Below, piece by piece: positions 43,087 through 51,518 of a DNA stretch of 64,000 nt; position 1 is the first letter of the stretch; each line of letters opens with the position of its first letter. This DNA is from an uncultured Lachnospiraceae bacterium. Its GTDB lineage: Bacteria > Bacillota > Clostridia > Lachnospirales > Lachnospiraceae. Made by a program: the position numbers and the translations under genes. The notes beneath the pieces were generated by a model that made no database searches, was not told where the DNA came from, and saw only the letters and a program-made list of their open reading frames with translations. The DNA is taken from the NCBI GenBank assembly GCA_910577115.1, contig CAJTMC010000010.1, forward strand, positions 35,474-99,473. Reading direction: 5' to 3'.

Positions 43087-44247
43087 ATGGCAAGAGGAAT
43101 TGCAACGAAATGCATCCATTTAGAAGAAACAGAAGGGCAAAGCGACAACTACGGTGCAATCAGTTACCCGATTTATCAGACAGCAACCTATGCCCATCTC
43201 GGTGTAGGAAAAAGCACAGGCTACGACTACAGCAGACTGCAAAACCCGACAAGGGAACAGCTCGAAAAAGTTGTTGCATCACTCGAAAACGGAATAGACG
43301 CAGTCGCGTTATCCAGCGGCATGGCAGCCATATCCCTTATGATGGAGCTGTTTGCACCAAACGACCACCTGATTGTAGACGCCGACCTATACGGCGGCAG
43401 TATCCGTCTGTTTGAACATGTATCAAAGAAAAACGGCATACAATTCTCCCCCATTGACTGCTGTCGGGAAGATGTAGAAAGCCACATCAGGGAAAACACA
43501 AAGGCAGTTTACATCGAAACGCCAACCAATCCGATGATGAACGTGACAGACATCGCGGCGCTTGCAAAAATCGCAAAAAAGCACAACCTCCTGCTCATTG
43601 TGGACAATACATTCTTATCGCCGTATTTTCAAAATCCGCTGGACTTAGGCGCAGACATCGTCGTCCACAGCGGAACCAAATATTTAGGCGGACATAACGA
43701 CACACTGGCAGGTTTTCTGGTCACAAACAAGGAAGACATCCGCGAGCGTTTTCGCTTTTTAATCAAAACGACGGGAGCAGGACTTGCGCCCCTTGACAGC
43801 TGGCTAATCCTTCGCGGAATTAAAACGTTGGCATTAAGAATGGAAAAAGCACAGGCAAATGCCTTGGAAATTGCCGATTGGCTCAAAAAACAAAAAGAAG
43901 TCACCGATGTCATATACCCCGGATTGCCGGAACACCCGGGATATGATATTATGAAAAAACAGGCGCGGGGCTTCGGTGCGATGCTGACTTTCCGGCTGGA
44001 GAGCAAAGCGTTTGCACTGTCTATATTGGAAAAAGTGCGAATGATAAAATATGCGGAAAGTCTTGGCGGCGTGGAAACACTGATTACATACCCGACTACA
44101 CAGACACACGCAGACGTCCCAAAAGAAATTCGGGAGCGAAACGGCATCACAGAAAGCACATTACGGCTGTCTGTGGGAATTGAAGACGTGAAGGATTTGC
44201 TGGCAGAGCTGGAGAAGGTATGGAGGGAAACGAAACCATTGTGCTGA
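43087..44247 (+). CDS. Trans-sulfuration PLP enzyme (cystathionine gamma-synthase/lyase family)
   Basis: 386 residues. Hallmarks of the Cys/Met metabolism PLP family: YDYSRLQNPTREQLE, ALSSGMAAIS, DLYGGSIRLFE, VDNTFLSPYFQNPLDLGAD and the PLP lysine K198 in SGTKYLGGHND. The family includes MetB, MccB-type gamma-lyase, methionine gamma-lyase and homocysteine synthases; motifs alone do not separate these. It is followed by a PatB-type enzyme and cysK. GGAGG precedes ATG 43087. Confidence 0.9.
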   Translation: MARGIATKCIHLEETEGQSDNYGAISYPIYQTATYAHLGVGKSTGYDYSRLQNPTREQLEKVVASLENGIDAVALSSGMAAISLMMELFAPNDHLIVDADLYGGSIRLFEHVSKKNGIQFSPIDCCREDVESHIRENTKAVYIETPTNPMMNVTDIAALAKIAKKHNLLLIVDNTFLSPYFQNPLDLGADIVVHSGTKYLGGHNDTLAGFLVTNKEDIRERFRFLIKTTGAGLAPLDSWLILRGIKTLALRMEKAQANALEIADWLKKQKEVTDVIYPGLPEHPGYDIMKKQARGFGAMLTFRLESKAFALSILEKVRMIKYAESLGGVETLITYPTTQTHADVPKEIRERNGITESTLRLSVGIEDVKDLLAELEKVWRETKPLC

Positions 44248-44257
44248 CGCCCAAATT
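44241..44257 (+). repeat. Leader motif shared with the transporter gene (copy 1)
   Basis: GTGCTGACGCCCAAATT matches GTGCTTGCGCCCAAATT at 48429-48445 at 15 of 17 positions. In both places the motif ends 19 nt before the GGAGG of the following gene. It may be a shared RNA or regulator element of the sulfur genes. Confidence 0.45.
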
Positions 44258-44289
44258 TACAAGTTGCCAAAAAATGGAGGTACAAATAA

Positions 44290-45468
44290 ATGGCAGAGAG
44301 AAATCTTGATTTTGACAAAGTAGTGGAACGAAGAAATACGGACTGTATAAAATATGATTTTGCAATACAGCGCGGAATGCCGGAGGACGTCCTTCCCTTT
44401 TGGGTAGCAGATATGGACTTTAAGGTATCTTCTTATATCGAAGATGCCCTGACCAAGCGCGCGCAGCATGGAATCTTTGGATACAGTGATGTGCATATTT
44501 CTTACTTTGAAGCTGTGCGGGACTGGATGAAAAACCGCCATAGCTGGGAGCCGCAGGAAAATTGGCTGATAAAAACGCCGGGAATTGTCTTTGCACTTGC
44601 GATGGCGGTAAAGGCATATACGGAGCAGGGCGACGGCGTATTGATACAACGACCGGTATACTATCCGTTTTCGCAGGTGATCGAGATGAACGACAGAAGA
44701 GTTGTCAGCAACACGCTGATTCTTGGGGAGGACAACCGCTATCGCATTGATTTTGAGGATTTTGAGAAAAAAATCATAGAAGAAAAAATCAAACTGTTTT
44801 TCCTGTGCAGCCCGCACAATCCCGTAGGGCGCGTATGGACAAAGGAGGAGCTGACAAGGCTTGGCGATATTTGTGTGAAGCATAATGTCACCGTCGTGAG
44901 TGATGAAATCCACCATGACTTTATATGGAAGGGAGAGCATGAGGTATTTGCAAACATCAAAAAGGAGTACGAAGAAATCAGCGTTACATGTACCTCTCCA
45001 AGTAAAACCTTTAATATTGCAGGCATGCAGATCTCAAACATTTTTATCCCAAACAGCGCCTTAAGACACAGGTTCCAACAGGAGATATACGCGACAGGGA
45101 CAAGCCAGTTAGGGGTTATGGGACTGGTAGCCTGTCAGGCCGCATATGAAAAAGGCGGGGAATGGTATCAGGCGATGTGCGCCTATGTAAAGGACAACAT
45201 CGCATTTGTAAAACAATATGTGGCGGAACACTTTACAGGGGTAACAATGATTGAACCGGAAGGGACGTATTTGGTGTGGCTGGACTTTAGAGGAACCGGA
45301 CTTTCCGCAGACGAAGTGGATCGCCGTATTATCCATGAAGCAAAGCTGTGGCTGGACAGCGGCAAAATTTTCGGAGAAAGCGGCAAAGGCTTCCAAAGAA
45401 TCAACGTGGCATGTCCAAGAAGTGTGCTGAACGAGGGACTTGAGCGGCTGCGGGGGGTGATACAATAA
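44290..45468 (+). CDS. MalY/PatB-family PLP C-S lyase
   Basis: 392 residues. The family opening FDKVVERRNTDCIKYD, LPFWVADMDFK, the NPVGRVWTKEEL loop, VVSDEIHHDF and the PLP lysine K239 in TSPSKTFNIAG are all present. PatB/MalY enzymes cleave the C-S bond of cystathionine or S-substituted cysteines to give a thiol, pyruvate and ammonia. The neighbours (transporter, acetyltransferase, M20 peptidase) favour S-conjugated cysteine as substrate. Confidence 0.9.
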   Translation: MAERNLDFDKVVERRNTDCIKYDFAIQRGMPEDVLPFWVADMDFKVSSYIEDALTKRAQHGIFGYSDVHISYFEAVRDWMKNRHSWEPQENWLIKTPGIVFALAMAVKAYTEQGDGVLIQRPVYYPFSQVIEMNDRRVVSNTLILGEDNRYRIDFEDFEKKIIEEKIKLFFLCSPHNPVGRVWTKEELTRLGDICVKHNVTVVSDEIHHDFIWKGEHEVFANIKKEYEEISVTCTSPSKTFNIAGMQISNIFIPNSALRHRFQQEIYATGTSQLGVMGLVACQAAYEKGGEWYQAMCAYVKDNIAFVKQYVAEHFTGVTMIEPEGTYLVWLDFRGTGLSADEVDRRIIHEAKLWLDSGKIFGESGKGFQRINVACPRSVLNEGLERLRGVIQ

Positions 45469-45483
45469 ATTTCCAAAAACCCC

Positions 45484-45512
45484 TTGACAGATGAAAGAAT
45501 GTCACGTATAAT
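45484..45512 (+). promoter_or_regulatory. Perfect-consensus promoter of the cysK leader
   Basis: TTGACA (45484-45489), exactly 17 nt, TATAAT (45507-45512). Transcription should start near 45519, giving a leader of about 345 nt before cysK. So strong a promoter ahead of a terminator fits control by attenuation. Confidence 0.88.
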
Positions 45513-45591
45513 CAAGGACATAAAGCAAAACCTATAAAACATATCAGATAACTAGGAATTAAAATCCGGTTATCGGAAAGGAGCAAGTGCT

Positions 45592-45708
45592 ATGAACAGA
45601 AATCATGTTGTAACAGTAAAAACAGACAGAAATGAAATGATGTGCTGCTGTCAGACTGTAGGTATGGCGATATTCGCTATGAATATGGTTTTCTTTTCAT
45701 ATGCATAA
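45592..45708 (+). CDS. Putative Cys/Met-rich leader peptide ahead of cysK
   Basis: A 38-codon frame from ATG 45592, with AAGGAG (45578-45583) at 8-nt spacing. Residues 16-20 are Met-Met-Cys-Cys-Cys (Cys codons TGC TGC TGT at 45643-45651); the rest holds four more Met including the first. The stop is 28 nt before an intrinsic terminator. Three consecutive Cys codons in a short ORF ahead of a Cys synthesis gene are what a cysteine-responsive attenuator needs. The peptide could instead be a small membrane protein (its tail is hydrophobic). Not tested. Confidence 0.65.
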   Translation: MNRNHVVTVKTDRNEMMCCCQTVGMAIFAMNMVFFSYA

Positions 45709-45736
45709 TGCACCGGATAGTCAGTATGTTTTTGCG

Positions 45737-45770
45737 GCGGTTGTCATATGCATAGGACAGCCGCTTTTTT
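45737..45770 (+). terminator. Leader terminator upstream of cysK
   Basis: GCGGTTGTC (45737-45745) pairs with GACAGCCGC (45756-45764) with one G-U pair; six T follow (45765-45770). It lies 95 nt before the cysK start. Its loop contains TATGCATA (45747-45754), a self-complementary octamer also present at the leader-peptide stop (45700-45707). Confidence 0.85.
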
Positions 45771-45865
45771 GTGCACACAGGCACCTAAAGGAAAAAATTC
45801 TCAGTAAAGCTGACAGGTGCCGGCACGCGGGTAAAAAAATAAAGAAAAAATTGGAGGTAATTATT

Positions 45866-46801
45866 ATGAGTCAGATTAAAGAAAGTGCACTGGAGTTAAT
45901 TGGAGGAACACCGATTTTGAAGCTGAATGGATACGCAAAGAAGGCAGGCGTTACAAATGCGACAATTCTTGCAAAGCTGGAATACTTAAATCCGGCAGGC
46001 TCCGTAAAGGATCGTATCGCATTGGCGATGATTGAAGACGCCGAGAAAAAAGGCATTTTAAAGGAAGGTGCAACAATCATCGAGCCGACAAGCGGCAACA
46101 CCGGAATCGGTTTGGCAGCAGTTGCGGCGGCAAAAGGATACCGCGCAATTCTCACACTTCCCGAAACCATGAGTGTAGAGCGCAGAAATCTCTTAAAGGC
46201 ATACGGCGCAGAGCTGGTGCTTACGGAGGGCGCAAAGGGCATGAAGGGTGCGATTGCCAAAGCGGAGGAGCTGAAGAATGAAATTGACGGCGCCGTAATC
46301 TTAGGGCAGTTTGTAAATCCGGCAAATCCGGCAGTGCATAAGGCGACGACAGGACCGGAAATCTGGGAGCAGACGGACGGCAAGGTTGACATTTTCGTGG
46401 CGGGCGTCGGCACAGGCGGCACAATCACAGGTGTTGGCACATATTTAAAGGAAAAGAATCCAAACGTTAAGATAGTTGCAGTAGAGCCGTCCGGCAGTCC
46501 GGTTCTCTCAAAAGGAACTGCCGGTGCGCACAAAATTCAGGGAATCGGCGCAGGCTTTGTTCCCGAGGTGCTTAATACAACCATATATGACGAAATCATT
46601 CCCATTGAAAACGAAGATGCATTTACGGAAGGAAAAGCGTTTGCAGTGAGCGAGGGTATTTTGGTCGGCATTTCTTCGGGAGCAGCATTAAAGGCAGCGT
46701 CAATTCTTGCACAAAGACCGGAAAATGAGGGCAAAACGATTGTGGTGTTATTGCCGGATTCAGGCGACAGATATTTGTCTACACCGCTGTTTGCCGATTA
46801 A
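45866..46801 (+). CDS. cysK: Cysteine synthase (O-acetylserine sulfhydrylase)
   Basis: 311 residues from ATG 45866 behind TTGGAGG. CysK hallmarks: IGGTPILKLN, the PLP lysine K48 in NPAGSVKDR, TSGNTGIGLA as the substrate Asn loop, GTGGTITG for PLP phosphate and SSGAA near the end. It joins sulfide to O-acetylserine. It is preceded by a leader with a poly-Cys ORF and terminator, and followed by a YezD gene. In a salvage setting it could also recapture sulfide freed by the C-S lyases upstream. Confidence 0.95.
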   Translation: MSQIKESALELIGGTPILKLNGYAKKAGVTNATILAKLEYLNPAGSVKDRIALAMIEDAEKKGILKEGATIIEPTSGNTGIGLAAVAAAKGYRAILTLPETMSVERRNLLKAYGAELVLTEGAKGMKGAIAKAEELKNEIDGAVILGQFVNPANPAVHKATTGPEIWEQTDGKVDIFVAGVGTGGTITGVGTYLKEKNPNVKIVAVEPSGSPVLSKGTAGAHKIQGIGAGFVPEVLNTTIYDEIIPIENEDAFTEGKAFAVSEGILVGISSGAALKAASILAQRPENEGKTIVVLLPDSGDRYLSTPLFAD

Positions 46802-46833
46802 TGACAGGGCGGAATTGAGGTAGGTGAGTGCAT

Positions 46834-46992
46834 ATGAATCAGACAGAAAATGGAGCAAAATATAAAAATGCCCATTTAAAAACAGTGGACGAAATGATAC
46901 AAAATATACAGTATGGCAGCGTTACCATTATTGTACAGGACGGCAAGGTGGTACAGATAGAAAAATTGGAAAAACATCGTATCAAAAACTGA
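46834..46992 (+). CDS. YezD-family (DUF2292) small protein
   Basis: 52 residues. VDEMIQNIQYGSVTIIVQDG followed by KVVQIEKLEKHR is the complete YezD signature. Genes of this family commonly sit with sulfate or cysteine genes, though no function is known. It starts 33 nt after cysK and is followed directly by a strong terminator, so it is the last gene of the cysK transcript. Confidence 0.85.
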   Translation: MNQTENGAKYKNAHLKTVDEMIQNIQYGSVTIIVQDGKVVQIEKLEKHRIKN

Positions 46993-46998
46993 CCGGTC

Positions 46999-47056
46999 AA
47001 CCGGAGGTTTTGCACAGCATGAGCGCAACATGCGGCAAAATCTCCGGTTTTGTTTT
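46999..47056 (+). terminator. Strong terminator after cysK-yezD
   Basis: AACCGGAGGTTTTGC (46999-47013) and GCAAAATCTCCGGTT (47035-47049) form a 15-bp stem with one G-U pair, followed by a T-rich tract. It closes the cysK unit. Confidence 0.92.
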
Positions 47057-47135
47057 GAGCAGGGGCACATAGGGAAATTGATTGGAAAGCTTTTCTAAAG
47101 AAAAAGGAAATGAAAAACGAGGAGGAAATGAAAAA

Positions 47136-48365
47136 ATGTCAAATAGTGAATGGAAAGAAACACAGGAAAATGCCGAGGAGCTGTTAAACACCTATACGGA
47201 TCAGGAGGCAGAGGAACATGCAAAGGAGGTCGGCGTCGACCCAAGACCGAACGAAACAATCAGCGAGATTGACGACAGAGGCGCGTTTATCCGTCAGCCA
47301 AATGCGTTTATTCAGCCGTTTGGCGACAAAGAAGGCGATTTGAAGGCAGAAGCAAACAGATATTCTATCTACTGGGCAGTAGGGTGCAACTGGTCAAACA
47401 GACCGGTTATCGTAAGAGATCTGCTCGGACTGCAAAATGTGATCAAAGACCAGTTGACAACACATTCCGGTGAAACCAACAAATACGGACATGGCTTTGG
47501 CGACCAGCCGGGACACAAGGACGCGGCAACGGGGGCATATTTCTTAAGCGAATTTTACAAAAGAGCAAATCCCGATTTTGCGGGAAGGGCAACAACACCG
47601 ACCTTTGTTGACATTATTGAGAAAAAGGCAGTAAACAATGACTATCACAGATTAACAAATTATTTAGAGGTACAGTTCCGCCCGTTCCAGCCAAAGGACG
47701 CGCCAGACTTGTATCCGAAAAAATTCCGGAAAGAGATTGACGAATTTAACGACTGGCTGTTCCCGCATGTAAACAACGGACATTATCGCATGGCATTCTG
47801 CCAGTCGCCGGAGGCGTATGATGAGGCGTATGAGGACTTTTACGAATCGCTTGATAAGCTGGAAAAGCGTTTGGAAACAAACCGGTTTCTGTTTGGCGAT
47901 TACATTACGGACAGCGACGTGCGCGCTTACGTGACGCTGGTTCGCTGGGACGTGAGCTACTACCATAATATCGGTCCCGTAAAAAAGCCCATTAAGGATT
48001 ATAAAAACATTTGGGGTTATTTACGGGAACTCAATGCCATTCCCGCATTTCACAACAACAGTAATGCCAAAACGCTTGCGCTTGACGGCATTCGGAAATC
48101 AAAAAAGCTGTTTCGCGGCTACAATGAGCGCATTTTGACAAAGGTGGACTTCGATGCGCTTTGGGCAGACGACGGGGAACGCAGAAAACTGAGCAAAACG
48201 CCCGATGAGGTATTTCTGCGCCACCCCGAAAACGAAACCTATGAGGATTATGCTGGAGAAATTTCCAAGTCCATTTGGAACAGCCCGAATTGGGAGGACA
48301 GAAATCCCAAGAACGGCGTGTTATCCGTAGATGCGTCAATTAACCCGTTGAAGGGATTGTTATAA
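47136..48365 (+). CDS. Glutathione-transferase-like protein (glutathionyl-hydroquinone reductase family)
   Basis: 409 residues from ATG 47136 behind GAGGAGG. RYSIYWAVGCNWSNRPVIVR (Cys84) occupies the place of the catalytic YxxxxxxCPWA motif of Xi-class/YqjG enzymes; the C-terminal all-helical domain contains RFLFGDYITDSDVRAYVTLVRWD and NIWGYLREL, both typical. The motif is CNWS instead of CPWA. Family enzymes reduce glutathionyl-quinones or -thioethers. Clostridia generally lack glutathione, so another thiol or a cysteine conjugate may be the substrate. Confidence 0.8.
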   Translation: MSNSEWKETQENAEELLNTYTDQEAEEHAKEVGVDPRPNETISEIDDRGAFIRQPNAFIQPFGDKEGDLKAEANRYSIYWAVGCNWSNRPVIVRDLLGLQNVIKDQLTTHSGETNKYGHGFGDQPGHKDAATGAYFLSEFYKRANPDFAGRATTPTFVDIIEKKAVNNDYHRLTNYLEVQFRPFQPKDAPDLYPKKFRKEIDEFNDWLFPHVNNGHYRMAFCQSPEAYDEAYEDFYESLDKLEKRLETNRFLFGDYITDSDVRAYVTLVRWDVSYYHNIGPVKKPIKDYKNIWGYLRELNAIPAFHNNSNAKTLALDGIRKSKKLFRGYNERILTKVDFDALWADDGERRKLSKTPDEVFLRHPENETYEDYAGEISKSIWNSPNWEDRNPKNGVLSVDASINPLKGLL

Positions 48366-48428
48366 AAAATTGATTTGTTGCTATGAAGATACAAAGAAAT
48401 TAAGAACGGAGGATACTAGAGCAAATTT

Positions 48429-48445
48429 GTGCTTGCGCCCAAATT
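48429..48445 (+). repeat. Leader motif shared with the PatB gene (copy 2)
   Basis: GTGCTTGCGCCCAAATT, the partner of 44241-44257, again ending 19 nt before GGAGG of the next gene. Confidence 0.45.
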
Positions 48446-48474
48446 CGCACGTTCATCAAGTATGGAGGATTATT

Positions 48475-49419
48475 ATGAAAAAATTAGTGTGGAGAAAAAA
48501 ACTTTTTGCAATTTTGGCTACAGCGGTGTTAGGAGCAGCATTGACAGGATGCGGCAGCCAGTCCGCCAATGCTGCTTCCGTAGGAAATACAGGAAATACA
48601 GATAATGCAGACGGTGACACGACAGCATCAGATACAAACGCAGATAATCAAACACAAGTTCGTGTTATTAAAGGCGTTACAGGCGGTTCGCTTGCACCGT
48701 ATATGTACATAGATGAAAATAACGCGCTTACCGGAGTCGATATTGAGATTGCCAAAGAGGTATTCAACAGGATTCCCGAATACGACTTGGAGATTGAGGT
48801 TGCAGACGCGCTTCAGGGCGTTTTGAGCGGACAATATGATATCGCAATCAATAATTACGGCTACACAGACGCGAGAGCGGAATCCTACTATTTCTCATAT
48901 CCCTATAAGACAACATACAATGTCTATATCCAAAGACCGGACGATACGCCGCTGACATCATTACAGGATATTGCGGACAGAGGCTACAAGATTGAGCTGG
49001 GTGCGGGAAGCCTGACAGCAAATGCGCTCGAACAGTGGAACGCGGACAATCCGGAGCATCAGATTAATATTATCTATACAGAAACCAATTTTCAGGTAAA
49101 GTTTGAGCACTTGCTTGACAAAACGGCAGACGTTGCAATTGATGACGGCCCCATTTTGGACACCTTGCTTGGAAAATTCGGACTGGAAGGACAGCTTGTC
49201 GGAAACGAGATTGATCCCGAAACAGAGGACTTCCTATTCCCGCAGAATAACACGTATTTCCTCTTTGGAAAAAATGACGACGGATATGAAATTCGGGAGA
49301 AAGTGGACGTGGTACTAAAAGAAATGAAAGAGGACGGCACTTTGGCGGAGATTACAAGCAAATATTTTAACAAGGATACAAGCCCGAAAGCAGAATATTT
49401 TGAGAGCACAAAGAATTGA
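48475..49419 (+). CDS. Polar amino acid ABC transporter substrate-binding lipoprotein
   Basis: 314 residues from ATG 48475 (GGAGG at 48464-48468). Lipoprotein signal with cleavage in GAALTGCGSQ. The mature part is a family 3 solute-binding protein: GSLAPYMYIDENNALTGVDIEIAKEVFNR, GQYDIAINNYGYTDARAE and DDGYEIREKVDVVLKEMKEDGTLAEITSKYF. With the permease and ATPase genes below it forms a TcyABC/TcyJKLMN-type importer; the setting suggests cystine or S-substituted cysteine. Confidence 0.9.
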   Translation: MKKLVWRKKLFAILATAVLGAALTGCGSQSANAASVGNTGNTDNADGDTTASDTNADNQTQVRVIKGVTGGSLAPYMYIDENNALTGVDIEIAKEVFNRIPEYDLEIEVADALQGVLSGQYDIAINNYGYTDARAESYYFSYPYKTTYNVYIQRPDDTPLTSLQDIADRGYKIELGAGSLTANALEQWNADNPEHQINIIYTETNFQVKFEHLLDKTADVAIDDGPILDTLLGKFGLEGQLVGNEIDPETEDFLFPQNNTYFLFGKNDDGYEIREKVDVVLKEMKEDGTLAEITSKYFNKDTSPKAEYFESTKN

Positions 49420-49442
49420 GAAAACAGGCAAGGAGGAGTATT

Positions 49443-49958
49443 ATGGAAATTTATCGTGTAAAGCAGGGTTCGCCGGATTGGCTTTACAAGGCGTACGATT
49501 ATGTGCGGACAGACGCCTTTTGCTTTGGACAAAATATACCGATTGAAACAGAGTTTTCCCATGACGAACCGCTAGAGGAGCTTCTTGCCATCGTGCTTGT
49601 GGAGGATCACAAGCCGGTGGGAGGCTGCCGCATTACCTACCCAAGGGCAGGTGTCGGAAAAATTGAACGCGTGTGTGTCATTCGGGAAAAGCAGAAGTCG
49701 GGCTATGGAAGCATTTTAATCAAAGAGGCGGAAAAATGGCTGACAGAAAGCGGTATCAGGCACATTGTAATCAGCAGTCAGGACAGAGCTGCGGGCTTTT
49801 ACAATAAGCTTGGCTATGTCACGAATTTAGAGGTCAACCCAGGCATTTATGAAAAACCAAGAGCGGGAGTACCGCTGGTAGATGTGGTGCAGAAGGAAAT
49901 CCATAGAAAGAACTTAGGATTTACCTGTGTTTTGGTAGAAAAATACATGAGTGAATGA
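49443..49958 (+). CDS. GNAT-family acetyltransferase inside the transporter operon
   Basis: 171 residues from ATG 49443 behind AAGGAGGAG. GKIERVCVIREKQKSGYGSILIKEAEKWL is the acetyl-CoA region; AAGFYNKLGY the C-terminal GNAT motif. In B. subtilis the ytm and yxe operons for S-alkylcysteine salvage contain N-acetyltransferases (SnaA, SnaB) beside the transporter genes. The same placement here suggests N-acetylation of an imported S-substituted cysteine, an inference from context. Confidence 0.85.
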   Translation: MEIYRVKQGSPDWLYKAYDYVRTDAFCFGQNIPIETEFSHDEPLEELLAIVLVEDHKPVGGCRITYPRAGVGKIERVCVIREKQKSGYGSILIKEAEKWLTESGIRHIVISSQDRAAGFYNKLGYVTNLEVNPGIYEKPRAGVPLVDVVQKEIHRKNLGFTCVLVEKYMSE

Positions 49959-49979
49959 ATATAGAAAGGGAACGCACAA

Positions 49980-50714
49980 ATGGGAAAATTATTTGACTTA
50001 AAGCTTGTATTCACTTCCATTCCGGAGCTGTTGGAAAAGCTGCCAATCACACTGGAGCTGGCAGGCTTGGCGATGGTGCTTGGGCTGCTGCTTGGACTCT
50101 TGATGGCAATTATAAAAATCAAAAAAATAAAAGTGTTGACACAGGTTATCAATTTTATCATTTCCGCAATTCGGGGAACGCCTGTCATTGTGCAGCTCTA
50201 TATTGCCTTTTTTGGCATTCCGATGTTTTTTAAATATCTCAATCAAAGGTTTGGTACAAATCTTGCGGTTGCGGATATACCGGGCTTTGTGTATGCGGTG
50301 GCAGCGCTTGGATTAAACCAGTCCGCCTTTTGTGCAGAGATTATTCGTTCAGCGTTGTTAGCAGTAAACGAAGGTCAGATAGAAGCTGCGCAAGCGTTGG
50401 GAATGACTTACTTGCAGACGTTGCGTAGAATTATACTGCCGCAGGCATTTGAGGTTGCACTGCCGACTTTGGGAAACTCGCTGATTAGTATTATCAAAAG
50501 CACGTCCCTTGCATTTACCTGCGCGGTTGTGGAGCTGACGGCACAAGGCAGAATTATTGCGGGAAGGTCGTATCGGTATTTTGAACTATACATTTCGCTG
50601 GCAATCATTTACTGGGTAATTACCATTGTGATTGAACAGGCGATTAAGCTCATAGAAAAGAAAATCCGTATTCCGGATCAGGTGGCGCTTATACCCGTAA
50701 CAGAGGAGAAATAA
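49980..50714 (+). CDS. Amino acid ABC transporter permease
   Basis: 244 residues with five or six TM segments. The HisM/TcyB-type signature is clear: IPELLEKLPITLELAG at the start, IRGTPVIVQLYIAFFG, and the EAA loop EGQIEAAQALGMTYLQTLRRIILPQA. One permease gene implies a homodimer. It begins 21 nt after the GNAT gene and ends 31 nt before the ATPase start. Confidence 0.93.
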   Translation: MGKLFDLKLVFTSIPELLEKLPITLELAGLAMVLGLLLGLLMAIIKIKKIKVLTQVINFIISAIRGTPVIVQLYIAFFGIPMFFKYLNQRFGTNLAVADIPGFVYAVAALGLNQSAFCAEIIRSALLAVNEGQIEAAQALGMTYLQTLRRIILPQAFEVALPTLGNSLISIIKSTSLAFTCAVVELTAQGRIIAGRSYRYFELYISLAIIYWVITIVIEQAIKLIEKKIRIPDQVALIPVTEEK

Positions 50715-50745
50715 TTCGCAGATAGTGGAAGCATGGGGGATTAAA

Positions 50746-51504
50746 ATGGTTAAAATAGAGCATCTTTCAAAAAAATATAATGACAATGTTGTTCTTGACG
50801 ATATCAATTTTGAGATTAAAAAAGGAGATGTCGTTGGAGTTATCGGACCATCGGGAACCGGAAAATCGACGCTGCTTCGCTGTGTCAACCACTTGGAAAT
50901 TCCGGAAAGCGGCATCATTCATATAGAAGGCAAAGCGATTGACATTACGCGCAGACGAGGCAAGGAACTGCGCTACTTACAACAGCATACCGGAATGGTG
51001 TTTCAGAGATTTTACTTATTTGAGAAAAAGACAGCGCTTGAGAATGTAATGGAGGGGCTAATCGTTGTCAGAAAAATGAGCAGGGAAGAAGCCAAAAAGG
51101 CAGCGATGCAGGAGCTTGCCAATGTCGGAATGGCGTCATGGGCGAATCATTATCCAAAGCACTTGTCAGGCGGACAGCAGCAGCGCGTTGCGCTTGCAAG
51201 AGCGATTGCCATGAAGCCCGATCTTCTGCTTCTCGACGAACCAACGTCAGCGCTCGATCCGGAGCTGGTCGGTGAGGTTTTGGACGTGATACGCAAGGTG
51301 GCGGAGGAAGGCTACACGATGCTCTTGGTTTCCCACGAGATGAACTTCGTGCGCCATGTGGCAAACCGCGTGATTTTTCTTGATAAAGGGCATATTGTTG
51401 AGGACGGTACGCCAAAGGAAGTCTTTGAAAATCCAAAGAATGAGCGGACAAGAGAATTTTTCCGCAAAATGCACATGATGAATCAGCCGGAATATGTCAT
51501 ATAA
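50746..51504 (+). CDS. Amino acid ABC transporter ATP-binding protein
   Basis: 252 residues from ATG 50746 (GGGGGA ahead; the upstream in-frame ATG at 50725 has no ribosome site). Walker A GPSGTGKST, Q-loop MVFQRFYLF, signature LSGGQQQRVALARA, Walker B LLLLDEPTSALDPE and H-loop VSHEMNF. A typical GlnQ/TcyC-type ATPase that energises the permease. Confidence 0.95.
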   Translation: MVKIEHLSKKYNDNVVLDDINFEIKKGDVVGVIGPSGTGKSTLLRCVNHLEIPESGIIHIEGKAIDITRRRGKELRYLQQHTGMVFQRFYLFEKKTALENVMEGLIVVRKMSREEAKKAAMQELANVGMASWANHYPKHLSGGQQQRVALARAIAMKPDLLLLDEPTSALDPELVGEVLDVIRKVAEEGYTMLLVSHEMNFVRHVANRVIFLDKGHIVEDGTPKEVFENPKNERTREFFRKMHMMNQPEYVI

Positions 51505-51518
51505 AGGAGAATGCGAAA

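Noticed and set aside
43629..44318. 229-codon minus-strand frame
   Set aside because: Antisense to the PLP enzyme gene with the catalytic motifs.
45520..45760. T-box or SAM riboswitch ahead of cysK
   Set aside because: The conserved T-box sequence (GGTGGNACCGCG) and S-box core were looked for and not found.
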